A DNA stretch of 58,429 nucleotides, from contig NW_014577280.1 of NCBI RefSeq assembly GCF_000485595.1, positions 280,538-338,966 of the forward strand. Direction: 5' to 3'. Positions 11,328-22,639 of the stretch are shown here, piece after piece. Under the pieces are notes generated by a model. That model was not told the DNA's origin. It was given only the letters and a program-made list of their open reading frames with translations, and searched no databases. This stretch comes from Priapulus caudatus. Taxonomy: Eukaryota > Priapulida > Priapulimorpha > Priapulimorphida > Priapulidae. How positions within the stretch are numbered: position 1 is the first letter of the stretch; every line of letters starts with the position of its first letter. Made by a program: the position numbers and the translations under genes.

Positions 11328-11367
<40 letters not shown>
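11328..11367. repeat. (TA)n microsatellite
   Basis: About 20 uninterrupted AT/TA steps directly after the Myb-like stop codon. Confidence 0.95.
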
Positions 11368-11368
<1 letters not shown>

Positions 11369-11665
11369 TGTGCACGTAACTGCACACATTATACAAAAGA
11401 ATTGTTTTAGTCAGCACAGGATAGTCAGCATATTATCAACGTCATATCATTGTTATCGATTAGAAACATATTTTGTCAGCAAGATGATATTAAAGATATT
11501 GATTTTTATTGTGCATAAACATTGACTTTTGCTTATATAAACCTATTGCCGTATTTCTGTATATGTACAATTTGATAAACCATTCAATATATACATTTAA
11601 CAGTTAGCACCGTTTATAGAGAATACAACTTTCGTCCGTTTATGTTTTACTACTTGAACGACAAG

Positions 11666-12998
11666 TCACGTAAAACATACGCGTATGAGTTGCCGCCTGA
11701 CATTAGCCGCTGCAACATCAATCTCTGGGTCGATGAATTCAGCAGCTTCTTCGTTTTGCACTTCTACTTCTGCCACCTCTGGCAACCTGTATGCGATAGC
11801 AAGGTTGTGCATTATTGCTACTGCAGTAAATATTTTAATTGTCCTCTCAGGAGTATACAGCAGAATGCCACCGGATTTGTCTAGAATGCGGAATCTTAAT
11901 TTCATTAATCCGAAGCATCTCTCAACAATTGATCGTGTGCGTGAATGAGCCCTGTTGTACCGCTCCTCGGCTGCTGTTTGGACGTTCTTTAGTGGAACCA
12001 TTAGCCAGGACTTTAATGGATAGCCACTGTCCCCTAACAACCAGCCTTCACCCAGTTCACCGTCACTGAATTTGCGTGCTATCTTGGAGTTCGCAAGGAT
12101 GAAGCTGTCGTGTGTGCTACCAGGATAGCGAGCTACGACATCTGTGATGGTCATGTTGGCATCACAGATAGCCTGTACTTTCATCGAATGATAGTTCTTC
12201 CGATTTATGTAGACATATTCCATGTCGCCAGCAGGAGCACGAATAGCTATGTGTGTGCAGTCGATCGCACCGAGGACACGGGGAAACCCTGAAATCTGGC
12301 TGAATTCATGCATCACTTTCGTTCTCTCGGTCTGCGTCTGAGGGAATTTGATCGTTGTTCTTAATTTTTCTCCGATGATCACGGACACAACTCGATGCAA
12401 ACAACGACAAGCTGTGTGTGCCTGCGATATTCCGTGCAGTTCACCCATACCCCATTGGAAGGAACCAGATGCAAGTAGGCTTAGTGTCACTGCCAACTGG
12501 GTTACGGCTGGAGTTGCCATGCTTCGCCTTTTTGGAAAAAAAACAGTTTATCAACAAACAAAGTATTTAAAAAAATATATATTGCTAATATCGCTGACAG
12601 CATTTAAACTGAATGCACTCTAGTTTAAATTTAATGCTCATTACAAATCTGCCTTTCAAGTGTACGCGTTTCAATGCAATCATTAATGTAGGAGAGCTCA
12701 CTGTATAATTACACTCATTATAGTTCTGCAGGATCACCTGCAATTTAGTATTGCATGATAATATTATATTTATCCTAAACAAATTAGTAATTGAAACAAA
12801 CCTTGTTGGTAGCTCTATTAACGGGCAAAGTTCATTTGCCAAATCCAACAATGCATGCCGAGGAAATCTGTAGCGATTGAACAGCGTGTGGTCCGGCAAA
12901 TCGAATGGATCCTGTCGATCTCTAAATACACGCTCTCTGCGAATTGCTCGTCTCTGTACTATTTCTGCCGCTGCTGCAAACGCTGCCATCTCTTCCAC
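11666..12998 (-). CDS. PIF/Harbinger nuclease (HARBI1-like transposase), two exons
   Basis: Minus strand. Exon 1 is 12998-12802 (MEEMAAFAAAAEIVQRR...) and exon 2 is 12527-11666. The donor AG|GTTTGT and acceptor AAAAAG|G join in phase, so CCA ACA AG+G reads through without a break. The product is about 352 residues, usual for HARBI1-like nucleases. The DDE_4 domain is complete. Catalytic residues by family pattern are D in GAIDCTHIAI, D in LLGDSGYPLKSWLM and E in SIVERCFGLMKLRFR. An ATG at 12520 would give a 284-residue single-exon form lacking the N-terminal helix region. No stop or frameshift is seen, unlike its Myb-like partner. It may still act in trans if the ends and partner come from elsewhere. 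Confidence 0.85.
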
Positions 12999-13438
12999 TG
13001 ACTTTTTGATGTATGGTGTGCGCGCGTTTGTGTGCGATTGACTCGCCCAAACTTACGTGGATGCTTGTCTAAGCAGGATGTCAACAGAAAGTCTTTGGTT
13101 CCGACCACCAGCCTTAAACTAGTGTAGGTGTCATAAACTAGTGTAGGTGTCATAAACTAGTGTAGGTGTGAACAAACACCTTTTGTTACAAGATTATAGG
13201 CACTGACTGTGCGAAAACATGCCGCAGTGCAGCTACGACAGCTCTCTGGCTGTCGTAGAGTTATACACAGTGGACGTCAGCGTAGCGCGTTGATGAATCG
13301 CGACTTAAATCGCTATGTATGCGCGGGCTACGTTGACGTAGGCTAATTGGCTTGATGAATCGCACTTAAGTGGCACGGCATGCCTACGCCCCGCTTACCC
13401 CAGCCCGCCGTGCTAAGAAGCTATGATAAATCTGGCCC
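12999..13438. mobile_element. Harbinger right end
   Basis: The right boundary is marked by GGGCCAGATTTATCATAGC (read on the minus strand from 13438), a terminus style common in PIF/Harbinger elements. Near 13100-13170 a 22-bp unit ACTAGTGTAGGTGTCATAA is repeated about three times. The matching left end was not found, so the left boundary is unknown. Confidence 0.55.
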
Positions 13439-13763
13439 CTGCCGTCTCCTACACGAATGTGACCTGCCGTGATACACAAATGTTCACATGATATTGTTTT
13501 CATTATTGGATTATTAAATAAACAATGTATGGCACCAGGCTCGGTTTTAAACTTTTACCCATTAAATTTGACTAGTTGACACCTGTTATACCCATTTAGT
13601 ATCACTTTACATTTATTTGTATAGATCCCAATGTAACCGAGTAATACCCAAGTAAACAACTGTAGGTCCAAACATGTTACTAAGTTTAAACTAGTACTTT
13701 TTTTGGAGCAAACAAGGGGGGTTACAGAAACCAAATACCCCCCCCCCCCTGGATACGGCCCTG
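13439..13763. other. hAT 3' non-coding region and right TIR
   Basis: Non-coding sequence ending in a long C-run and GGATACGGCCCTG, the hAT right terminus. No hAT C-terminal coding is left here. Confidence 0.6.
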
Positions 13764-13769
13764 ATGTGT

Positions 13770-15470
13770 AGGGGAACATCGGGAAAAACGGGGTCATGGG
13801 GCAAAACGAGGTTTTGCTATATTTTTAATTCTACAGTACTGCCATCTTTTATACATACTCTGAACTATTCATTACGTCAGAGACCTCGTGTAGCATGTGT
13901 AGTGAAGAAGAAGACATTTCAGGTAAATATGGTTCGAAATTATCGATTTTTCAAAATTTTCTTAAAATATAAGGGTTGTCTATGATGTGCTGCTATTTGT
14001 CCAAGAACAATCTCATCCAAATAAATATTTTCTGGTTTTGAACTAGGTAGACTTGGCATGATTAAGGGTAATTAACTTTTGACATTGAATAAGCCCTGCG
14101 AAATTTGTCGGCCATTTTTCTGACTGGAATGCTTGGGGCAAAATGGGGTGGGTGTCCCCATTTTGCCCCATTATCATTCTGTTAGAAAGTAAATAAGATA
14201 TATGTTGGCATTCCCTAATTTTGACTTTCCTTTCTTTTAAATAGCATGGTTCGAAAGTACAAACGTAAGACTGACCGACAAAGTTGGTCGGAGGAATCTA
14301 TAGGACAGGTAATTGAAGATGTGGTATATGGTGTAATGAGATACAGGAAAGCCTCAGCCCAGTACAATGTGCCACAGACTACACTTGAAAGACGGGTTAT
14401 GAAATACCGTGAAGACCCATAAGTAGCCACAGATACCCAAAATTGTCTGGGTAAATACAAACCAATCTTCACCACAGAACAAGAGGATGAGCTGGTTCAG
14501 TACCTCAAGCTGATGGAGGCAAAACTATTTGGATTTAGCACCAAAGAATTACAAATGCTGGCATTTCAACTAGCTGAACGAAACAAGATACCACATCCAT
14601 TTAACAGAAAAGATGAGATGGCTGGGGTAGATTGGCTAGAAGGCTTCATGAAGAGACATGCAGACCTATCACTGCGTAAACCAGAACTGACTTCAGCTGC
14701 CCGAGCAATGGGCTTCAACAAAGTTGCAGTCTCTATGTTTTTGGCTTGCTAGAGCGACTTGTTGATAAATACAAACTGACACCAAATCAGATTTTTAACT
14801 GTGACGAAACAGTTCGTTGACTCAGTCTATCAACCGTTTCAATCGTAAGTTATGTTCATGTGTCGCGCAAGCATATGTACGCGTTCTGCCCCGTGCGTGG
14901 GCTTATACGTTAGTTAGTGTTCTGTTTATTAAACATGTACTCGCTTGAAATACGTACATCAGTCTTGCGTTCTTTATGTGTGTATATAACAGACGTTTAG
15001 CACCCGTGATAATAACGACGCGTACCACTATATACTATTCACGATAGTACATTAAATACTACCATTACACAGTAATCTTGGCTTCGCACACATCCAGGGC
15101 GTGTTGTTACACAATACCAGATTGCAAGCTTGTTTGGTAAAGCGTTTATACAAGCAGCATCTACGGACACTGCCATCAATGGGTTTCACAAAACTGGAAT
15201 CTGGCCAGTTCAGCGTAATGTCTTCAAAGAGGTGGATTTGGTAGCTGAAACAACAGATATCGAGATTCCTGTCATACAACCAGAGAACCAGGAATGCCCC
15301 TCAATTTTAAGCAGGGGCAGATGATGTTCCTGAAATGCAACCAGATGACCTTCCTGAAGTGCAGCCACAGCCATTGCTTTCGACTCCAGATAAAATACCT
15401 GAACCCCAACCCGGTTGTTCATCATGGGCTGATATCTCGGTAATTTCTCCTGACACCCAACTCAGCAGCA
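13770..15470 (+). pseudogene. pogo/Tigger (jerky-like) transposase, broken by a ~300-bp insertion
   Basis: The left end starts near TAGGGGAACATCGGG. The protein begins at ATG 14246 (MVRKYKRKTDRQSWSEESI) with a psq-type helix-turn-helix, stops at TAA 14420-14422, and continues in frame. From 14513 the CENP-B/Tc5 domain is clear (FSTKELQMLAFQLAERN, WLEGFMKRHADLSLRKPE). A one-base shift near 14745 leads to LTPNQIFNCDE, the first catalytic aspartate. About 300 bp of unrelated sequence follows. Coding resumes near 15120 with IASLFGKAFIQAASTDTAIN and GFHKTGIWPVQRNVFKEVD, then a Pro/Ser-rich tail to about 15470. The central DDE part is deleted. Confidence 0.85.
14815..15115. other. Insertion inside the Tigger gene, possibly LTR-derived
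   Basis: This stretch replaces the middle of the DDE domain. It has an ATTAAA near 14930, a TCTTTATGTGTGTATATAACA stretch near 14973-14993 and a GTTGTTACA near its end, features seen in LTRs. No duplicate copy or target duplication was found, so the origin is uncertain. Confidence 0.35.
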
Positions 15471-15605
15471 GTCAGACAAACAAGCATAAATCTGCTTTTA
15501 ACACATCACTACAGTGTTCATTGTGGATTTTGCGTCTGCACCTGTACGCCTGCTTTCAAGTGTATTTCTACTGAAATCTTACCTGGAGGCAGTAAAGCCT
15601 TTGTA

Positions 15606-15847
15606 CATCGAGTTTGGAGTCCACACCGATAACTTGGGAGCGCAAAACAATCCGTCCGAATGTCCTGATGAAACTTGACACGATAATAAACAACCAAAGG
15701 GAGCAGATATCTCTGCTCAGAGAAATCAGAAACTCTGATAGAGGAGTTGCCGATGATATTGAAGATGTTCTCGGTCGACCGCTAGCCACTATCGGGGAAA
15801 TGTCCGATCCGTGGATAGCACTCCAGTCATTAAAAAAAGGATTTTAA
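15606..15847 (+). pseudogene. Unrecognised coding remnant, possibly transposon-derived
   Basis: A 77-codon frame from 15614 ends in TAA at 15845-15847. It shows a helical pattern (MKLDTIINNQREQISLLREI), then DIEDVLGRPLATIGEM. The layout resembles C-terminal helical tails of Harbinger Myb-like proteins, but no motif proves it. Function unknown. Confidence 0.3.
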
Positions 15848-16074
15848 CTCGATTTTCAACAGTGTCTGGAGCAATTGCAGAAGAGACTAAAGAAAAAACT
15901 TGAAAAAAATCAAATGCTGTCGCAGATACATAATTTGTGCTGAAAGTGAGTACATTGTGCTCAAAATACATGCGTATATAATTTTCTTACAACAGTGCAG
16001 TGTTGTCTATTGTGTGGATGGCAGGTTTTGGATAACGGATTATTAATCTACTGTAGCAGCTCTGATAGAAGTCA

Positions 16075-16510
16075 AGACATTTTCAAGTAATCAGCGATTG
16101 CTTAAGCAATCGGTGATTGCTTAAATGATCAGTGATTGGTCGTGAGAGCTCTTGGATTTTGTTATGATGAATAAGCAATCATCAATCTCTTGGGACCGAT
16201 CAAGAGATCAATGATTGCTTAAAATAAGCGCTCAATGGTGCAGAGGATAGCTTAAATGATCGTCGATTGCTTATTAAGCAATCGGGACTGATCAGGTAAG
16301 CAATCGATGATCGGTACCCAATGGCTAATTAAGCAATCGATGATCAGTCCCGATTGCTTATTAAGCAATCGAAGATCGGTCCCGATTGCTTATTAAGCAA
16401 TCGATCAGTCCCAAGCAATCGATAATCGGTCCTGATTGCTTATTAAGCAGTCAGATAAGCAATCCTCTGCACCATTGAGATCGTCGATTGCATGTGGATT
16501 GCTTAAATTT
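16075..16510. repeat. Palindromic AAGCAATCG repeat cluster
   Basis: The motif CGATTGCTTATTAAGCAATCG and shorter forms recur at least eight times in both orientations, separated by GATGATCGGTCCC-type spacers. An outer inverted pair encloses the core: CTCAATGGTGCAGAGGAT at 16231-16248 against its exact reverse complement at 16462-16479. The whole cluster can fold into nested hairpins. No coding. Confidence 0.9.
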
Positions 16511-17097
16511 TTGTAAGGGAATGAATGATCTGTGTACAAAGATTGTAGAGGACAGCGAGTACAGGAAAAAACTAGTAAGCGTAATGTCCTCTCTTAGTCA
16601 TAGTTGTTAAAACAAACTTTTACAATAAAAAATAGAACAACAGTTCGGCTGAATACCAATTGTAGTGTATAACCCTGAGTTCTGCTAAACGTAACCATAA
16701 CACGAAAGCGAAATTAATACAGAAACGCATACATTGTAGCATTACATACATGAATTCCACGAGAAACGATACTGGGCCAGGAATAATTGAAATGAGTCTA
16801 ATATGATTTTTAAACTTAGAGTTTAACATTAGGGTACATATATTTGTAATTTTTGGCATTTAAAAATTTTTTGGCGCTTAATTTCGTTTTCTGCGGAACT
16901 ATTGTTAACCGCCATCTTAGATTCTCATCAAGATACATCGTCTGCTACGAACTTTTAACCTTTTTCAATCCGCTGTCACCCACGTTTTTACGGTGAGTAC
17001 GTATCATTTCTTGGTATCATTTTAAAGAGGTATATCCAGAGATTATTTTGAGCTAGTCCCTTCCATACCCAAACGAAAAACAAAAATAATAATGATG
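16511..17097. other. AT-rich non-coding stretch
   Basis: No gene or repeat recognised on either strand. Short frames on the minus strand have no recognisable motif. Confidence 0.4.
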
Positions 17098-20000
17098 TAA
17101 TAACTTTGGTGTGAAAATGTTGGGTGCCCCATGTGATTCCGTCACATTATATCTAAGATTATTTTATCACAAGATATTCTTCACTTATATAATGACCATA
17201 GTTCACTTTTATTAAGTAAACTCACCATTCTTTACGGGGCACATATTGATTTTGCTGGTAGATGTATATTATTTTCAAAGTGATGCGTGACGGAATCACA
17301 TTTTAGTCCGTGACGGAATCACATTTTAGTCCGTGATGGAATCACATTTTAGTCCGTGACGGAATCACTGAAGTCCAGTTATGCCGTCCAGGCTCTTATG
17401 ACTACTAGCAACAATGTAGGGGAAAGAAAACTAGTCGTTTTGCAACTTTGTTTCTCCTTCATCAGGTTGTTAGGTTACGTAATTTTACATTGTTGGAGTT
17501 TTAGGCTGATATGTCTGTCTTATGTATACCTCCAGCTCAGATATGGCAAAGACGGCAGCTGAGAGGCAGCGTGACAGACGACAAAGAATTAAACAAAATA
17601 AATAACTATAGAATACCTATCTACAAATAGAGAGAGCGGGAAAATCCGAATATCGTTCCTTGTGGACACAAAGGGAACTAACGCACTATCGAGACAAAGT
17701 GAAAAAGAATACGAGAAGATGGAGAGAAAGAAAGACAGCAAATGTGCTCAGAGTTGTTGTAGCAAATCCAACAACTGCATACAAGACCGCCGCCTCACTT
17801 GGCAAAGCAAAACGCCGGGTGGAACGTGGTCTCCCAATAAGTCCAAATAAAAGACAGGCTGTACTTAGAAAACTTATTGAATCAGAAGCAGTCATTGTCC
17901 AACCTTTAGAGCTGCATCGCAATAGAATAAGTGCGGAAACAATACGTAACATCTAGCAGTTCTACCTAAGTGATGAAATTTTACGTGTGATGCCTGGAAA
18001 AGCAGACATAATAGCTGTGCGGCACAACGATGGCACCAAATCTAAGGAAAAGAAAAACCACTTAACAATGACTGTTATGGAAGCGTATGAAATCTTTATG
18101 AAAGCCCATGGGAAAGATGCCAAAGTTAAGAAGTCGAAGTTTGCTGAAATGCGTCCACAATGTTTTGCTGTCATCCAAAATGCCACATAATGTCTGTGCA
18201 TGTAAATATCACAGTAACATCATCTTGTTACTGGAGGCGTTACACAGAGTATGTCCTGTTGTTCCTCTATATTCCCGTGATGAATTCTTAAAGATGTGTT
18301 TCTGATGTCAACAATGAGAGCTGTATGTCAAATGCATGACAGAACTGTTGCGACTCCATGCTACTGAACAAATAACTCGCTAACCTCAACAACCTGGAGG
18401 AAAGGTTGCAATGGTATCGCTGAGATACTGATGACAATGATTATATCACCAAGGTACCATGTGAAGGCACTATACAAGATGCCATTAATGAGCTATGCGG
18501 CCAACTACCAAAGTTCCTCTGGCATGCTTTCATAAAGCATAAACAGTCAGCAGCATACTCCAATTGCAAGATTGACGCACAGCTTAGTGAAAGCAGTACT
18601 TGTCTCCTGCAGATGGATTTCGCCGAGAATTTTACTTGTACGTTTCAGGACAAAATCCAGTCAGCTCATTGGCGTCAGAGTCAAGTCACCATCTACACCG
18701 TAATGGCATACCATCGAGAGAAGACGGTCTGCTGTAATCATTTCTGATACCAGGGATCACAACAAGATGTCAGTTTTGTCCTTCACGTGTAAGGTCATAG
18801 AAGATATCGTTCATCAAATGCCTACCGAGACATTCAAATTTGGACAGATGGACCAAGCAGCCAATTCAAGAATCGCTTTATGTTTGGGTTTCTGATCCTT
18901 CTGAACCAGAAGCACAAACCTATTTCCTTCAACTGGAACTTCATGGCAAATAGCCATGGCAAAGGACCCAACGATGCCCTTGGTGGCAATGTTAAGGCTA
19001 TAGTACGTCGACGTGTATTGACCAGACAGAACCTAGTGAATGATGTCCAGTCATTCATAATAGCAATTGAAGATTCTGACTCAAGCATCAACGTGGTCCA
19101 TGTATCAGAAGATGAAATCCAAAACATTAGACCTTCCAACTGTATGGGATTCTGTACTACCTGTCCCAGGTACACTAAATACCCACTTTGTGGCGGCATC
19201 AGGATACGGAATCATATGTAAGTTTTTATACAGATTCACAAGAGATTTTCACTAATGAGAATATCGTCCAGCCTTCGCCAGAGAAGCCAGCGACACAAGA
19301 TCACACTGTTGCTGAAGACGCAGTTGTTGAAGTGACAGATGGCGAGCTGATACCCCATGTTGATACACCGGAAGTCTCTGCAGTTGACAAACCGAATCAT
19401 GCAAGGCCTAAACAAATCGAGCCTATCGCCGGTCCTAGCAATAAACGAGAAAAGACGGGTTCAAAAAGAAAGCGAAAGAGTGGGAAATCAGTCATTGATA
19501 AGAATGAGCCGAGTAACATATGTGGTCACTGTCGTGGTAATTATTACGATGACGATGCCAATGATGCTGAGGACTGGGTCCAGTGTCCGCTGTGTAAACT
19601 CTGGTTTCACATGACTTGTGCCGGGATCTATGGAAAGGCGTACTATGATTTCATATGTGATGAATGTGCTGATTAGCTTAGTTGAAAATTGGCTCTACAA
19701 CACAATTTCAATGAATCAACGATCTTTACATTTAAGGCAAATTTCATGAATAAAATTCATTAGAATTTTGTATTGTGATTCCGTCACGTTGGAATTTTGT
19801 GATTCCGTCACATTTTGTTGTGAATCTTGTTTAAATAAATGGTTATTTATCGTTCATTTTTTAATTGATTATTTTAGTTTTGTGTACCTATTTTTAGGAA
19901 AAACTTATTAGATTGACGCATTTATTCATAATGAGCAAAAATTTCAAAATGAGTCTCACTGTGAAGAAGTTCTTGTCAAAATCATGTGATTCCGTCACGG

Positions 20001-20185
20001 ATATTCAAGCCTCGATATAGAAATATCTCCAGATGTATCCATTCTTAAGTGGTGTTCTATACAATCAATCGTATTGAGTAATTTCAGAATACTTAAAAGT
20101 CATACACACTTGGCTTTTTATTTATTCGACAAACGGATTCACCTTTCTAAACTTAGGTTCAGTTGGTAATTCCGTCATGGTGAAA
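17098..20185 (+). mobile_element. DNA transposon of unassigned superfamily with inverted GTGATTCCGTCAC sites
   Basis: Both flanks of a transposase-like gene carry the 13-mer GTGATTCCGTCAC or its complement. The left flank has one forward copy near 17130 and four complement copies in 23-bp steps at 17287-17370. The right flank has forward copies near 19780, 19802 and 19988 and a degenerate one near 20165. Clusters of short sites in opposite orientation on the two sides are what subterminal transposase-binding sites look like. Exact termini were not identified. Confidence 0.65.
17543..19675 (+). pseudogene. Transposase-like protein with QMDFAENF and WTDGPSSQFKN motifs and C-terminal PHD-like finger
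   Basis: The protein is split by stops and shifts. The basic N-terminus is MAKTAAERQRDRRQRIKQN near 17543. TAG at 17954-17956 is followed in frame by LSDEILRVMPGKADI. A shift near 18180 leads to HNVCACKYHSNIILLLEALH. The core reads LLQMDFAENFTC (about 18610), IQSAHWRQSQVTIYT, IWTDGPSSQFKNRF (about 18838) and NSHGKGPNDALGGNVK. I recognise this order from a widespread invertebrate protein family that behaves like a transposase; the aspartates in the QMDFAENF and WTDGPS motifs are the likely catalytic ones. I cannot name the superfamily; Sola is one candidate to test. After a shift near 19190 the C-terminus (to 19673-19675) is a Cys/His finger: CGHC, WVQCPLC, WFHMTC, ICDEC. Confidence 0.7.
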
Positions 20186-20550
20186 TTCATGCATAGTGTC
20201 TTGGAAATAAATCGAGAATGGCAGTTGCTGTGTGAGCATTGAATTTCTTGTCTGAGTATTAATCTGGTTAAATCCGATAGCAAAGTCTACACCAATAAAT
20301 AATAGAATAGTAAAGATAAAAACCATGATATAATGCTTAATTTGAAGACCAACCTGTGTGAAAATAATATTCCAGTTTCTGGAAAGAACTTGAAATAACA
20401 TGAATGCAAGAATTATTCAAGTCACTGAACTTGAATTGTCATGAATAAATTTAGATAAATATACTTAATATAATTACGTAATTGACTTAATATAGATACT
20501 TAAAGTTCAAGTTAATCCAAGTTAATTCCAGTCTCAGAAAATGCAAGTTA
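19680..20550. other. Transposon 3' flank and AT-rich non-coding
   Basis: Contains the right-side GTGATTCCGTCAC sites listed with the element. From 20190 to 20550 there is AT-rich DNA with no coding motif. Confidence 0.45.
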
Positions 20551-20552
20551 TC

Positions 20553-20760
20553 TTGAAATAACTGGTATTTTATTCCAACAGCCCGCAGAAGTACATTTGT
20601 AGGAATTGAGTAAAGTCCAATTAAATTTTTTGAAATAACTGGCATTTTAATCCAGCAGCCCGAAGAAGTACATTAGTAGGAATTGAGTAAAGTCCATTTA
20701 AATTTCTTGAAATAACTGGTATTTAATTACAGCAGCCCACAGAAGTACAAGTCACTTGAG
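20553..20760. repeat. Tandem repeat, ~77-bp unit, three copies
   Basis: Each unit starts TTGAAATAACTGG, continues with a CAGCAGCCC(A/G)(C/A)AGAAGTACA-like block, and the first two end in GGAATTGAGTAAAGTCCA. Starts lie near 20553, 20629 and 20706. Confidence 0.85.
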
Positions 20761-21033
20761 CTGATTAAATAGTACATACATGAGTTTTATTTACATCAAT
20801 ATAAAGGAGTTTTTCTTTTATCCAGTTGATAGGATACACACATAGGTTGCCAGAAACTGGTAACTGGTATTTTATTACAGCCACATTCCATCATGGCTGG
20901 AATCATCTGTGAAAAATGTATGTTGTTATTTTGCTAGGAGCAGCAAGAGGCAACATGCATTTCAGAGCATTCAAGAACTTGTCTCTGCACCACAGCATAG
21001 AATGTTGAAGCTGTTACAAAGGAAAAGTGGAAA

Positions 21034-22112
21034 AGTGAAGAGGAAAAGTGATTGCAAGAATTCTTGAGCAGTGGGACGCTTTGAAGCTGTTCTTCCAAAC
21101 AGAAGCGCCTGTTGATAAGGTTGACGGGGCTGGCCAAATTCTTGAGACGATGGTTACTCTAGGAACAAAACACATGCTGTTGTTTATTAATTGCGTTATT
21201 GGAAAAGTCGATGCCATAAATGTCGAATTCCAGTCAGAGCATTTCAGGCTCCACAAGGTATTCCAAACCATTTCTGATGAGTACAGGAGCATTTTGAGCA
21301 TGTTTGTTCGAAGGGATGTCATGGCCACACAAAACATGTCTGCCATTGATCCTATGAGTCAACACGTATGAGAGGATCGAGGATATTGATGTTGGTGGCA
21401 GGTGTCAGGCTATGCTTGTACGAGAGAAAATTGGAGATGCAGAGCCGAGATTCCGGTTAGATTGTTTGGCCTTTCTGAAGGTGCTTTGTCAGCAAATGCG
21501 GAAAAGGTTCCAATTCGCAGAAGACAGTGTAATGGCACAGCTGCATGTGTTGGACCCGAATGAGGCCATGTCTGTTGGCAGGAGACAGCGGTCGATAGTG
21601 GGACTGGCATCGCACTTTTCATCTTTGGTGGATAAAAAAGATCTTGACGATCTTCAGGATCAGTGGAAGACACTACCTCACGCTAAGGAGTCCCTTAGAC
21701 ACATGGTCGATCTCGAGCCACCATCGTTTTGGCATGCCGTACGATCAATAAAAGATGGAAACAATTGGATGAAGTTCGGTCATCTCTCTGACTTTATGTG
21801 TGGCTTACTGGCTTTGCCACATTCGTCTGCGTGTGTAAAAAGAATATTTTCACAAGTCAACTGGTCAAGACAAAACAGACCAACAGATTGCAGGGCAAAA
21901 CAGTAGCAAATCGACTGTTGGCAAAGCAAGCCATTTCCCGTCAGGGTGCCGTGTGTTATACATGGAGACCTTCAAAATCTCTCATTGCAGATGTAAAAGA
22001 AGGGTACTGTCATAAGCGATTCGTACAGAAAGAAGCTGAAAGGAAAGAGCAAGATGTTGTAACTCTACACGATATTTCCGATTTAGAAGAAAGTGATGTC
22101 TACTTGCACTAG
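21034..22112 (+). pseudogene. hAT transposase, C-terminal half
   Basis: Three frames follow one another. The first (about 21042-21371) reads IARILEQWDALKLFFQTEA and MHMLLF-type helices. The second (21412-21906) carries FGHLSDFMCGLLALPHSSAC followed by VKRIFSQVN, the hAT C-terminal dimerisation motif. The last (to 22112) reads KTVANRLLAKQAISRQGAVC and a basic-acidic tail. One-base shifts lie near 21370-21400 and 21850-21900. BED finger and catalytic aspartates are absent. It is not the missing 3' half of the 7.4-kb hAT element by position, and I cannot tell whether it is the same subfamily. Confidence 0.8.
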
Positions 22113-22415
22113 TAGAAGTAACGTGAGCGAGTACGACTATGGCTTCACTGGGAACGAGGAACTGGAACTAATAACAGCTCATAACAGCTATTGTGTTTGC
22201 AAGTTGTTTTCTAAGCTGATTATATATGTGCTGATCGGTTTTGTAAGTAAAAAGGTGTAAAACAGGTAAGTGCATGTTTCTTCCATATGCAGCATAGATA
22301 TAATATGGATATCAGATGACAATTGTTAGTCCAGGTATTCGTCTCCATGCTTGTCATAACCTTTTACAAAATGGATGCATAGGCTATGCGTGTATGTGTA
22401 GACACCTCAGGAACT
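22113..22415. other. Non-coding spacer
   Basis: Nothing recognised. Confidence 0.4.
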
Positions 22416-22423
22416 TCAGACTG

Positions 22424-22565
22424 GGGTAGGTTGAGCCAGACCCTACGGGGCAAGTTGAGCCATGGCTCAACTTGCCATACCTATGTGTCCCAGTACCTAT
22501 GTGTCCCGGTACCTATGTATCCCAGTACCCAGGTACCTCTGTGTCCCGGTACCTATGTTTCCCCA
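22424..22565 (+). repeat. Left arm: TIR-like GTTGAGCCAGACCCTACGGGG plus GGTACCTATGTGTCCC minisatellite
   Basis: GTTGAGCCAGACCCTACGGG is followed by a self-complementary GGCAAGTTGAGCCATGGCTC block. Six copies of a 16-17 bp unit, (G)GTACCTATGTGTCCC, then run to about 22565. The same parts occur in reverse orientation at 23108-23237. Confidence 0.85.
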
Positions 22566-22639
22566 TTACAAGAAAAAGGATTTCAGGATTAGGCCTAGGC
22601 TGTTACGTCAGCAAACAAACAGTTTTTTTTAGTTAAGTT

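Larger units (their letters stand above)
7403..13763 (+). mobile_element. hAT DNA transposon (6.4 kb) with a nested Harbinger
   Basis: The left end CAAGGCCGTATCCAGAGG at 7403 matches the reverse complement of the right end, CAGGGCCGTATCCAGGGG, at 13763. CAGGGCC-type termini are typical of hAT elements, and a hAT transposase N-terminal half is inside. An 8-bp target duplication is not evident (GCACGTGT against ATGTGTAG). The 3' half of the hAT gene is gone, and PIF/Harbinger genes occupy about 10.0-13.44 kb. Confidence 0.8.

Noticed and set aside
16075-16510. CRISPR-like repeat-spacer array
   Set aside because: Repeats are palindromic, in both orientations, irregularly spaced and in an animal genome.
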